From positions 2,666,001-2,730,000 of the forward strand of contig BJKQ01000007.1 in assembly GCA_006538405.1 (NCBI GenBank): a stretch of DNA of 64,000 nt, in the 5' to 3' direction. A model generated the notes under the pieces. The model was given only the letters and a program-made list of their open reading frames with translations, had not been told where the DNA came from and searched no databases. Both the position numbers and the translations under genes were made by a program. Positions 22,801-33,563 of the stretch are shown here, one piece after another. Numbering within the stretch: the first letter of the stretch is position 1; every line of letters begins with the position of its first letter. Source of the DNA: Hansfordia pulvinata. Taxonomy: Eukaryota; Ascomycota; Sordariomycetes; Xylariales.

Positions 22801-24156
22801 ACAGGCGTGGGCGGACGGTAACTGAAATCGGAACCAACGGGGCTCATGACTTGGATACAAGACCTGGCACGCCAGGCACACGACCCAGCCCAAACTTGCC
22901 AAGTTCTTTCTCGGCTGGCCTGCATTGGAGCGCAATACTTGACCAGCGATCTCCTTTCGCACGAATCCCGCATCCGTTGACGTGTTCACAGCCATCCAGA
23001 TCAGTGGCCGGCAATCAAGTGGTGGTTACTAGTGAGGGTACGTCGTGTCGCCCAGATGGCCTGCCCAGTTGGTATTCCCTAGGTGCGGCAAGGTGCAAGT
23101 TCGGGGTCCCGTCGGCCCCGCCTCGGGTTTTTCGAATTCACAGAAAGGCAGCATAGCGCCCAGCTGCGCGCGTGCATGGCGAAAAATGTAGTCTAAGTGG
23201 GCGGGCTCTCGTTGGTCCAGGTTAGACTAGGTGCTTACAGGGCGATTGATGTGGCTCGGAATTCAATCCAGGTCGGGTGGCCTTTCAATCCATTAGCCCT
23301 GCCCGGCGCGAGTGGGAGTACGAGTACCTAAGCAAAGCCCCTGGCAGCCCTCTGGTGGCTCGCCGCGCGGGATAAGACGACAGCTGGCGGCCGGGGAACA
23401 GAACTGACGTCCAGTGGGACTGGAGCGAGTCGCGGACGCCATGGGCGGACAAGACGAGGGAGGCACGGGGCGGGAGGGCGAGGTGAGGGCAGGCCATGTG
23501 TCGTTGAAAATTAGAATTGATATCGCGGCAGGCTTGCAGGGGTCCGCATCTAGCCCGCCCCGCCTGCCGGCCAATGAGGGCGAGATGAAGTTCGAAAAGG
23601 CGGGCCTCATGCACGAAAGCGTAACATGGCTGCCGGGGAGATCCAGGAGGGAATCTCGAGGTACCTAGGATTGGATTGTTGATACGGGACAAAGGGCCTA
23701 GAGTACGAAGTACTGTACATCTGGAGCCCGTTGTGACCAGCCACGAGCGAGTAGTCGTAATCCGACTGTATGAGCACCAAAGACCTGACCCGTTGCGGTA
23801 ACCTGTGACGGACCCTGTACAAACCGTGGTACGGCTTTGAGCATTGAGGTGTCTCTGCGAGTACCTTCAGTACATCTATGATAACTTGGACAAGTTCGTG
23901 CTGCCGCCCTCGCCCGCTGCGCCGCTGCAGGTCCAGGTTCAGGTCCGGGGTCCAGTTCGGCGTACCCGTAGCTACAACGTTCACCTCGACCTCCAATGTC
24001 ATGTTCAGGGCCGCTAATCGCACTGCCCAGCGTGCGAAAGACGAACCACGCAAACCCCCACACGCATCTACTCGTGCCATTGCGCCCCCACCTGAACACC
24101 CGACATCTATCGAGTCGTGCATATCCTCCAAGTTGCACAGGAGAAAACCAGCCGCA
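19858..24156. other. 4.3-kb gene-poor region upstream of the KDM5 gene
   Basis: No gene recognised. The first ~600 nt is AG/CT-rich and probably the KDM5 promoter and leader. The rest holds several TACTCGTA-core copies (20836, 20941, 22386, 23318), GTAGGTAGG tracts (22138-22162) and a CCTAGGTA cluster (22309-22340). Short open frames such as 21631-21843 (minus) have hydrophobic stretches but no support. Confidence 0.55.
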
Positions 24157-25351
24157 TTATTGGGGAAACTGGGGAAACTCGTGAGGCAACGGCGATTCAT
24201 GACTCCTCACCTTGGTCTTTCTCTTCCTCGGCTTCTTCAGCAGCTGAGCCATCTCCTTCTTGCCCCTCAGCCGCAGACTCGTCTCCTTCATCATGTGCCC
24301 CCAGCGGACGGGGCCTTTGCACCGCGGGCACGCGCCGGCGACCGGGATCAGGGCCTCGCCCCCTTCCTGCCCGAGCAGGTGGCGGCTCCAGCAGGTCGCG
24401 TGCCCGACGCCCTCGCAGCCCGCGTTCGAGCAGACGGCGTACAGGCCCTCGCCCCGCCCCAGCACCTCGCCGCACACCACGCACGCGCCCTCGCGCTCAA
24501 AGTCGAAGATGGACTGCGTCTTGAGGACGTAGTCCTTGATCGGGGCGTAGTCGAGCGGCAGCGCGTGGATGCCCCACGCCGCGGCGGCCGCCTGGTCCGG
24601 CTGCTCTGCGGCGACGACGGCGGCGACGACGGCACCGGCACCGGCGCCCTCCTCCTCCCGCGTCTCGTGCCCGGGGCCAAAGTCCACGTGCACCGGGACG
24701 GTGTCGCGGACCGGCGCCTCGGCGTCCGCGCACCACTTCTGCCAGGCCTTGTAGACCTCGGGCACGAAGAAGTGCAGCTCCAGCGGCCAGCGGGAGAAGC
24801 TGGGGACGCGCAGCAGGAGGTGCAGGTTGGAGAGGATCGAGGTCAGGCCCTGCGAGGGCCGACGGGGCCGCCCGTCGCGCCTGGTCCGCGTCGAGATGGA
24901 GATGCGGGATTCCGAGGGATGTGCTTCGAGGTGTGGGGGTTGGTGAGTGCCCATCTGCCCGGTTGCGTCAGTCAGTCAGTCAGTCAGTCAGTCAGTCAGT
25001 CAGCTAGCTAGATCGTTGTCACCTGGGGCTGCTCCGGCGAGCCCGCGGTGCGGCACGCGGGCTAGCCGGCGGAGTCGGCGGAAGCAGGATGCGGGGGAAG
25101 ACTCACTCAAACTTCAACGCGGCCACCAGACCCGGGAAGCCGGACACGATGCCGACCATTTCCCAGGGGCGCAGGGACTTGCGCGAGGTGCGGTTGGCGC
25201 CGCCCTTGGCCTCGCCATTGTGCTGCTTGAGCCGGCGCGGGGGGTTGGGGGTCGAGCCTATGTAGAGGGAGGCGTGGCGGACGGTGGAGCGCAGGATGTA
25301 GACGGTGTAGAGCGGCGGGATGGGCTTCGTCTGGGTGGCCATGGTGCTCAC
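24157..25351 (-). CDS. slx1: SLX1, catalytic subunit of the SLX1-SLX4 structure-specific endonuclease
   Basis: Exons 25351-25107 and 24954-24157, about 347 residues. The intron is 152 nt (GTGAGT to GGGCAG) and interrupts the KFE/WAL codon. Exon 1 is the GIY-YIG nuclease domain (YTVYILRS, then ASLYIGST, then RLKQHNG). Exon 2 begins [14 protein letters not shown] and after a frame break continues SESRISIST; one extra base in the GGG at 24916-24918 restores it. The second half carries family segments ([17 protein letters not shown]) and a C-terminal RING-like zinc finger (CVVCGEVL, then CSNAGC, then CPRCKG). SLX1 with SLX4 resolves branched DNA such as Holliday junctions and flaps in the nucleus. 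An in-frame ATG at 25342 is an alternative start. Identification is firm despite the frame break. Confidence 0.9.
24968..25004. repeat. (CAGT)n microsatellite inside the SLX1 intron
   Basis: About nine tandem TCAG units lie within the 152-nt intron, 13 nt from the 3' splice site on the minus strand. Confidence 0.9.
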
Positions 25352-27315
25352 TCAGGGCGGGCGCAGGGCGGGTGCGACAAGCGGTGCGGCGCCAGGCCTC
25401 ATGCTCACGGCCCAGGGCCGGGACAAGAACGACGCGGATGGATACTCGTCCGGCCGAGCGCCTCACACATGGCGCATAGCTCAGTGATGGGGGAGGGCTG
25501 TGGAGTCTCTGGGCTGGTGGATGTGCGCACGAGAGGCTCCGATAGTCGTGCTCGAGAGATCACGTACTGTAATCAAAGACGCGACGGCGGTGGCAGTGGA
25601 AGTGGGATGATGTTTACGTTTGCGTGGCGAAGGCGTTGCGCCAGCGATGGTGGGGTGAGGAGTGCATGTGCTCGTGGCGGGTACGAGGTACAAGGCGCAA
25701 TTGAATGCACCTGCACCCGCGGATGCGGCTTACAGCAGCTGCACACCGCCCGACTGCAAGCAGCATCACAAATTCCGTCCAACCTCATCTGTTCGGCAAG
25801 CCACAAGCCAATCATCACGAACTCACGCACGATTTCTCCAATATACATTGATCATGGCTCGCATCCATCTGCAAGAAATAGCATCTCAACCTCGACCGAG
25901 AAAATTGAGGTCATTTCAGGCTGCCATCAGGAGTAGCGTTACTGGTGACCCAATTTGCAACATCTGTGACTCTGGGACCAATTGATCAACCTGCTCACCC
26001 AGCGGTTCCTCCCAATAGACCCAAAGGGCATAGTGGGTAGCTTCCATCGTTGACACACAATAGGAAAATCGATGTCCGTCTCATCTCCGTGGTCTCGCAC
26101 CCTGTCCTCCGCAGTCAATTCCTTCATCTAGTGGCCATATTCTCGCTGACGCGGCTCTTTTTGTTGGACTCTGGCGACGCACGACAAATAATCTCCAGCG
26201 ACATTGACGGAACCAAGGAGGCTTCTCCTTGCAGGCGTTACGTCTATATGCGGACGGATTGCGGGCTCACTCGCCACGCACCAGGCCCGCACATCTTGGG
26301 GCGGTCCCGCGCCTGTCGGTCTGAAATCTATTGATATACCATTGGCTCATCATCACAGCCGTGAGCAGGGAGGATACGACGCCAGAAGTCGCCGACCTAG
26401 ATATCAGCCGATCCCTGGACGTGGTAGGCCATCATGACCTACCTTGGAGCTTCTGAGCTGCGTTGATCTCGCTGACGTCACTGTGTCAAGGCCAGCAGAA
26501 GTGTCGAACGCAGCATCTAGGTGAAAAGTGCAGCCGCTTGAAGACTCCTTCTCGCAGACGGAACTCAGCTGGATTGCAGTTCCCCGCCCTCTCGTGGAGA
26601 CCCCGAACGATGGATGCCTGCCCGAACAGCCGCAACGGCCGCTCCCACAACCCTCCAGCGCCCAGAGATGCCGGACGCGTGTATTCGATCTGGCCCGTGG
26701 CCCGGGCCGTCCCAAGTAGCAGAACGCTTCGTCTCCCCAGCGCATAGGAAGAGTGATTTAGGACGGTGCCAGAGCAGACGAGTCTGGCTCCCCTTGCGTG
26801 GCGGCCCGGTTATTCTCGAGATGAGCCCCCCCCCCCCCCCCCATAACTACTCTTGTCTCTGTTCCCGGGTGGTGCCTGTCTCAGGCGAAGTGTGGGGGCA
26901 AGCGATCGAGCGAATGGGAGGGCCGCCGCGAACGGAAGCCGCAGGGTTGGATTGAATCAGTTTGCGTTTTGTAGTATGTGAAGTGATGAGTGCCACCTGA
27001 ATAGTAGGCCAGGCAGCTTTCTTTGTAGGAGGAGTAAGAACCAGATAGCCCGCCCGGCGATGCCGTCGTCCTGACAAGCGATGCAGATAGCAGCAGCAGG
27101 CATACAACCGGCCTGAATATTGTGGTATGTACGCTTGGGGATGCGAAAGACATGATCCCGAAAATTAAAAAAGCCAAATAAACACCGGTCCCCCTGAGAT
27201 GGAATATGTACAATGTGCAGTTGAGCAGGGCCTTGCTCTCTAATATCGCCGGTCGATGCGCGACTCTGAATCTCACCATGGATCCGAAACCTCACACACA
27301 CTCTGTCTCTCGTCT
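25352..27315. other. Intergenic; one weak secreted-peptide candidate
   Basis: No confident gene. A 17-nt poly-C tract lies at 26826-26842. The only open frame worth noting is 26881-27153 on the minus strand, listed separately. Confidence 0.5.
26881..27153 (-). CDS. Weak candidate: 90-residue secreted peptide
   Basis: From ATG 27153 the frame reads MSFASPSVHTTIFRPVVCLL, with a hydrophobic core and a possible cleavage site after TTA, then a Ser/Tyr-rich region and three cysteines overall. It could be a small secreted protein. However, the C-terminal third is Arg/Pro-rich and atypical, no relative is recognised, and a second open frame overlaps it on the same strand. Low confidence. Confidence 0.25.
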   Translation of the reverse strand: MSFASPSVHTTIFRPVVCLLLLSASLVRTTASPGGLSGSYSSYKESCLAYYSGGTHHFTYYKTQTDSIQPCGFRSRRPSHSLDRLPPHFA

Positions 27316-27323
27316 CTAACCAC

Positions 27324-29271
27324 TCAAAAGGACCCTGTAGGCTCCGCAGTCGGGCTGACGGTCGGGTCGAGCGGCCTGCCGGTGAAGTAAGGGGTGGGCG
27401 CGGAGTTGGTGTGGGTGGCGCTGGCGCCCCCGTGGCTGTCGTACCCCGGCGTGACCTTCTCCTTCCCGTCGGCCACGACGAGGTCCCGGACGATGCGCCG
27501 GAAGAGTTCGAGGGCGGCGACAGGCTGGTAGTAGGGGATCTCGTGGCCCGAGTCGTAGACGCGGGTGAAGCTGAAGTTGCCGTGCTGCCGCCCTTCGCCG
27601 TACTCGACGCCGTCGACGACGAAGGGCTCGTAGCCCGAGGCCCGGAACTGCTCCGCGTGCGAGTAGTCGAGCTGCAGCGAGACGGCCTCGCCGCCGAACC
27701 AGTTGCAGATATAGTCCTGGGGTGATTTTCGGTGTTAGTTGGGGTCTTTTTTCACATGGGGGGGGGGGGGGGGGAAGAAGAAGAAGAAAAAAAAAAAAAA
27801 ACGTACAGCATCGCCGTAAATCAGGTGCACGCTGACGCCCGAGTCGACAACCTCCTCGAGGTCGCGCAGGATGTCGGTGTAGACAAAGTCGCCGGTGGTG
27901 CTGAAGCCCTGGAAGACCTGGGTGCTGCTGGTGGAGGTGTAGTTGACGCGGACGCCGAGGGCGTCCTGGACCTCGGGGGTGTTGAGCCAGTCGGACCAGA
28001 AGCTCGGGGGCATGAAGGACTCCTGGGCGCGGATGTCGTAGGGGCTGCGGCCGCTGGCGGCGTAGTAAGGCCCTTCGACGAGGCCGCGGCAGATGCCCGC
28101 GGCGATGGCGCAGACGGACTTGCCCTCCGGGGTGTCGTGGCCGGCGGCGGCGCACTGCAGGATGTTGTCGCGGCAGGCGCCCGGGAAGTAGAAGTTGGAC
28201 CGCATGAACTCGTAGACGGTGTCGTTGACGGCCTTGATGCCGTAGGTGTTGTTGGCGGCGAACTCGGGTAGTAGGGGGTCTGGATGGCGGCCGAGATGAT
28301 GCCGTTGATGATGCCGAGCGAGTGCATGTTGAGCTCGGTGGCCCGGCGGGGGCCGAGCCGTTGCGGATCGCGTCGTTCTGCTCGGAGAAGTGGCGGAAGA
28401 AGGCCGGCCCCCAGTGGCCCCCGTAGCTCTCGGTCCACAGGTTGAAGTCGCGCGACTTGACGCGGGCGTCGAGGCTCGGCAGCTCCTGGATGAAGGCCTG
28501 CAGCACCTCCCAGGTGCCCGCCGCCGCCAGCTCGGTCGTGTCGGTGCGGAACGGGTCGACGGAGCTGTACCGGCCGTCCGGCCGCGCCGACTTCTCCGGG
28601 TAGCCGGTCGTGTTGCTGACGACGCCCTCGACGGCCTCGTCGTACGAGAAGCCCACGCCGATGGGCTGCGAGAGGAACAGCATGTTGCTGTGCTCGGTGA
28701 ACGAGTAGGGGTTGACGTGGGACTTGAGGTCCTCGGTGACGTAGCACGGGCCGAGCTCTGGATATTGTGTCAGCAGCAGGAACAGTAACGAAACTCTCTC
28801 GTGCTTAGCTACTATAGTCATGCGAGCGGGATGCCTATAGTGTGAGGTACACAAAAGAGAGGGGAGTGAGGGTATATTTGGCATACCCTCAAACAGGCCA
28901 ATCATCGAGTCGGACCCCGGGCCGCCGTTGAGCCACAGGGTCAGCGGGGCGTTGTCCGGGTCCTTGCGGGCCTCGAAGAAGTAGAAGAACATGTGGGTGT
29001 GCTCGTCGAGGTCGACGTAGCCCGAGTACGAGTTGACGCCGGGCGTCGTCTCGCAGACGCCCTGCTTGCCCGGCTGCTTGTACCGGATCTTGAGCCCGCC
29101 CGGGCCGGTGATGGTCTTGACGTCCTTGGGGTCGGCGGGCAGCTGGCGGCCGGCGACATGGCCGCCGCCGCTGTTGCTGCTGGAGCTGGTGGTGGGCGAG
29201 GCGGTGACGGCGGAGGAGGCGGAGAGTAGCGAGAGGGCGAGGGCGCCCGTCCGGATCGTGTTGAACAGCAT
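27324..29271 (-). CDS. Secreted serine carboxypeptidase, peptidase family S10, two frame breaks
   Basis: Exons 29271-28887, 28757-27807 and 27716-27324, about 576 residues after two single-base repairs in exon 2 (near 28342-28352 and at 28266-28268). A signal peptide (MLFNTIRTGALALSLLSASS) precedes a Ser-rich segment. S10 landmarks are all present: substrate-binding NGGPGSDS, catalytic Ser in WTESYGG, Asp in YGDADYICNW (created by splicing exons 2 and 3) and His in DSGHEIPYY. Cysteines at positions typical for the family are seen, as are several N-glycosylation sites. The enzyme removes C-terminal amino acids from peptides, presumably outside the cell. It resembles the fungal carboxypeptidase S1 group. 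Introns are 129 and 90 nt. The ATG at 29271 was chosen because it begins the signal peptide. Identification is firm. Confidence 0.9.
27758..27801. repeat. Poly-G(17) and poly-A(15) inside S10 intron 2
   Basis: On the coding (minus) strand this reads as a T run, a short CTT repeat and a C run just after the GTACGT donor. These tracts make up about half of the 90-nt intron. Confidence 0.9.
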
Positions 29272-32200
29272 GATGTGCGAGAGGAATAGAGGAAAAGGGG
29301 GAGGGGAGGGGTGTTGAGGAGAGCTGATGCGATGCAGAGAGCACACACAGCAGGTTCGTGTGTTGAGACAACGAGGGCCCAGCCCGGTTCTATATACTAC
29401 TGGTGGTTGCTACCTATCTCCACACAGGGACCTCTCACACACACACACACACACACACATGGAGAGTAATGTGATAGACCGACGTTACCTGGCGGGTATT
29501 GTTGCCAAGCGGCGGCGCTGATCGGCAATGGCACGCCGCCTGCGGGTGAGGCGCAGGTAGAGTGCACAGCCGTGGGCCGTGGTGACAGCAGCGGCAGCAG
29601 TAGCAGCAGCCGCTTCCGGAGGCGAGCGCGGGACTAGTCGGGGTGTGGTGGCACGGAGCTCTCTCTCTCGGGTTACTGCAGCGCCAACCAACCAGCCAGG
29701 CAGGCTAAACAGGCAGGGTAGGGCAGGGCGATGGGATGCAATGTGATGCGAACGGCGGGCTGGCTTGGAGGAGCTTGGGGCGTGCTGGCCCGGGCGGCGT
29801 GCCAGGCTAATGCGCGTAGTCGTACTGCCGATCAGGAGCAGGACCGCGACGACGATGCGGGCGCAGCTTTGTTTGCAACGGCAACGGCGCACATGCTGGA
29901 TCGGGCCAATGGGTGGACGGGTGGTGGTGAGGGCCCGGGCAGGGGGGGGGGAGGGGGGGGGTTCGATGTTGCTGATCAGCGGGTCTATACGACGATGCGG
30001 CCTGCAGACGAACGACGAGTAAGAATGAGATTTGGAGGTAAGGGACCTGACCTGACCCTGCCTGACCTGGCCTGGCCTGTCCTGATCTGACGGGACGGAC
30101 GGAGGACTGGCCCTCCTCACTCACTCGCGACGAGGTGGGGATGGGAGATCTGGAACCCGGCTCTTCCGCGGGGTCTACTCACTCACTCATATCTGGATGG
30201 ATCTGTGAAAGGGGGAGAGGCTCGGTTACTGTTGGCTGTGTAATCACCGTCAAGATCATGATAATAATCATCCTAACAATCATCATCACAATAATCAGAA
30301 GGGGGCCAAGGGCTACACTCATCGCCACTCCACACTCGTCATACGCGTAGGTGCTCGCAGATACGGGTGGCAGAGCACCTTTTAGCGTACCTAAGCCTCG
30401 CACGCACGGGCCGAAGGGGATCGCTGACGTCGATCTCCAGAGAATGGGGGTTTGGTTGGTTGCCGAGCCAAAACCCACCAACGCCTTGCGGCCCCGCGGA
30501 GTGAGACATGTGCCGGACGGTGGGTGTCCGTCCACTCGGGCTGCGGCACGCTGGCGTCCAGTCCGAGTGGACCCTCGAGAGCTTGCACAAGCTGCAACCA
30601 GCGAGCGAGCCCATCCCCGGTCCAACCTCTCTCATCACTGTGAACTTTGACTGACTAGGTGCCTAGGTAAGTACCTAAAGTTTGCTTGGGAAGAGACTTG
30701 GGTGAGGAGAGAGAAAAAGAGGGGAAGGTGGTGTACGCGTAGTGGAGAGGGCAAAGGGAAGGGGAAAGGGAAAACAAGCTTATTACTCCGGCATTCGTAG
30801 AGCAGAGCCAAGCAGGGGTCTATAAGCAAGTGCCCACTTTTCAAGCCAGCCGTGCCAGGCCGGGGGGAAGAGAGAAAGAGCCCTAGATACTCGTAGAGAT
30901 AGAGAGAGAGAGAGAGAGAGGGAGAAAGGGAGAGGGCTGGGTAGGTGGGTGTAGGTAGCATCGCCTGCAGGCGTGCGTGCTGTGCTGCATGGATGACTGC
31001 ATGGCGTAGTAATAAGCTCTCGCTTCATCTTGCTTGACTCGTACGAGTATCCCACGCTCTCGTCACTGTTCTCTCTCGTACTGTTTGGTTTGCCCTCCCC
31101 CGCTGTGTGGCTGGCCGAGCCTGCAAGTACAATAGATATGGTATCCTCCATCGCACGAGTAATTGCCCGGCTATAAGTACGGTACACCCTGCTGCTAATC
31201 CCACTGTTGACGTAAAAAGACCGAAAGATGGGAGGCACCCAAGACAGTCAGACAAGGCTTGCAAATCTACCCGTAGCTACTCGCTACAGGCGGCCCAAGT
31301 CAGACCTGGTCTCAGATCTAATGGCTGAACTACAAGTATACGAGTCGTCGACACGGCGACGCGGCAGGTGGTCGTAGGTCGTCCCATAGAAAAACAGGGA
31401 GCCGAGCTGACTTTGCGAGGCACCAGGAGCCATGACTCGCCCACAAGGCAAGGTAGGCAGGTCAAGTGCCGGGTTATCTCCAGGATGCGACAATGCTCGT
31501 GATGTGCTGGGGTCCGAGGGGAAACACCGTAAAAGCAAAGAAAACAATCAATTGATTCCTCCCCTTCCTCCCCCGCGGAGATGGAGATTGGACCCCCTCC
31601 ACGACGTCTCTCGTCCTCCCCAACAACGGCACCCGACTGGCTGTGCGGGATGATTAAGGTATTCTGCAGGCGCCTCGCCACCTTCCGGATCTCGACCACA
31701 GCTCCTAGCGCCGGGCGCCTGGCCCCACGACGACAGCCCTGATAACGGGAGTTGTGTATGTAGTTTAGGTACCTATCGGATGCTCGTTTTGATCAGCTGC
31801 TGCTGTAGATCCATTGGATGTGCGGATATCCATTGGATGGGCTCACTGGAGCAGGGGTGTTGGGGTGCGTGGGTGCGACGAGAGCCAACGAGAGCCTGTC
31901 GCCATCGAGGCCCCATCTAACAAGGACCTGCCTATCCCCAGGTAACTCGTAGTCCGATGAGATGTGAATGTTCTTGTGTTAAAGAGCGCACAGCCCCGTT
32001 GCGGCTGGGATTGGCGCCGAGCTGTCCCCGAGCCGCATTGCATGTGCAGAGTTTACACGCAGGAAAGGAGTAGGTTAGTATCCGTAGGGGTGCAACCGAG
32101 TAATGTTGCATTTGGGAGTCAGGTCTCAGGGTCCGTAGTGCCATGTGTGGTTAGGTAGTAGGTAGAGTAAGAGTGACAAGAACAGGCCTCGTCTGCGCCC

Positions 32201-33563
32201 ATAAGCGCCAGCGAGGGAGTGCCCGGTTGGTTGAGGCCGACATGGAACCTGAGCGGGGCTGAATGACGGCGCGGGTGCGAGTGCGGTCGGGCCTCTCTCC
32301 AGCTGCTGACGGAGGTTCCAGTCACCACAGGCAGCCGTGCACAGTAAAGAAATCACCTGCAGATGAGAGGCACGTACGGTACCTCCGCCACCGTCTTCGA
32401 TGCTACTCGCATCGTTCGCATCGTTCGTCTCACTCGCACCGTGCCGTTCCGATCCATTCAAACGGGTTCCTGGCAGACGAACCCGGGCTGCTCGCGCACC
32501 AACCACTCACGTGCTGTGTGGCTTGACAATAATCCATGGATGTGTGTTAGATAGATGTGCTCCCCTCCTCCGCACGGGAATGGATCGTTCTTCACCCCAG
32601 ACTGCTACTACCTACTCGTACCTCCTGTACTTTTCGCATATCCTGGAAACCCGCGCATTCTCGGCGGCCAAGCTGGAGCTGGAGCTCCAGGCTACCTATA
32701 TCTTACCTACCAGCACGGGCTGCACCCAAGGTACCTAAGGTACCTGGCTTGGCGGGGCAGTCTCCTCCAGACGAATTGATTGCTGCCAATTCAGACGATA
32801 CAACAACCCAAGGGCCACTGCAGCCCGTACGGCTCACATCGGCTTCTCCCTCTCTCTCCCTCTTTCCCCCTCTCTCTCTGACCCCCAGTCATGGTCCTCT
32901 ACCAGGAGAGGCCAGAGCCGTCAGCGGGGATGGTGGAGTCGCCCCTGCGGCAGCTCGTGGAGAAGCGTCCCTTGGCGCCTCGTCTCGCCTGTCCGGGCCG
33001 TCCGAGCCCAGGCAGGCAAGGCCTTGGTGAGGATGGGAGACGACGACAGGTGACACAGCACAGCTTGAGAGGTGGCTGACCAGCTCGATGAAGACTCGGA
33101 CGGCATCTCGGCACAGATGCCCGTGGTTACCACCACCACCACCACCATCACGGTTACCACCACCACCGTCTTGAAGGACACAAGCCAGCCGTTCTGTCTG
33201 TCTGCTCTCGTGAGGCGTGCCGGGAGAGGGATGATCACCGCGGACCTTTCCCCTTGGACATGGCTTCGGTGTTAGCGCCGGGCCGGGTTCTCCGCTTCCC
33301 CACGGTCCACCCACCGTGCCCACCCATCCATCGTCATGCTTAGCTTACGTTACCCAACTACGTACACCTGACCTACGTGTGCTTGTAGCTGTGCCCGAGT
33401 GACGTTGACGTCTCGTCGTCTCCCCTGCGGAAAACACCCCCCCTTCCTCGAAAGAAACCTACACGAGACTCGAGCATAGCATCATTGATGGACGCACCGC
33501 AGAAGACTGTCAAGAAGCCCCCGCCAATGCTTGAGACCAAGACAAGGACAAAACAATAACGCC
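29272..33563. other. 4.3-kb divergent gene-poor region between S10 and GH115
   Basis: No gene recognised. Contains (AC)n at 29434-29459, G-rich tracts at 29942-29961, (GA)n at 30898-30921, TACTCGTA-core copies at 30888, 31037 and 32613, and an ACCACC run at 33128-33170. The open frame 29485-30120 (minus) is Arg-rich and lies over GC-rich repeats; I do not accept it as a gene. Confidence 0.55.
29391..29396 (-). promoter_or_regulatory. Putative TATA box of the S10 carboxypeptidase gene
   Basis: TATATA lies 120 nt upstream of ATG 29271, between the (AC)n microsatellite and the start. Positional inference only. Confidence 0.35.

Noticed and set aside
27316..27323. Stop of the longest printed S10 frame at 27316
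   Set aside because: The correct frame after intron 2 ends at 27324-27326; the longer frame results from the two unrepaired frame breaks.
29485..30120. 211-codon minus-strand open frame
   Set aside because: Composition is Arg/Pro/Ser-rich, it overlaps several other open frames and a G-rich tract, and it shows no domain or homology.
33531..33563. Upstream in-frame ATG for GH115
   Set aside because: Using it would place eleven polar residues ahead of the signal peptide; ATG 33564 begins the hydrophobic leader directly.
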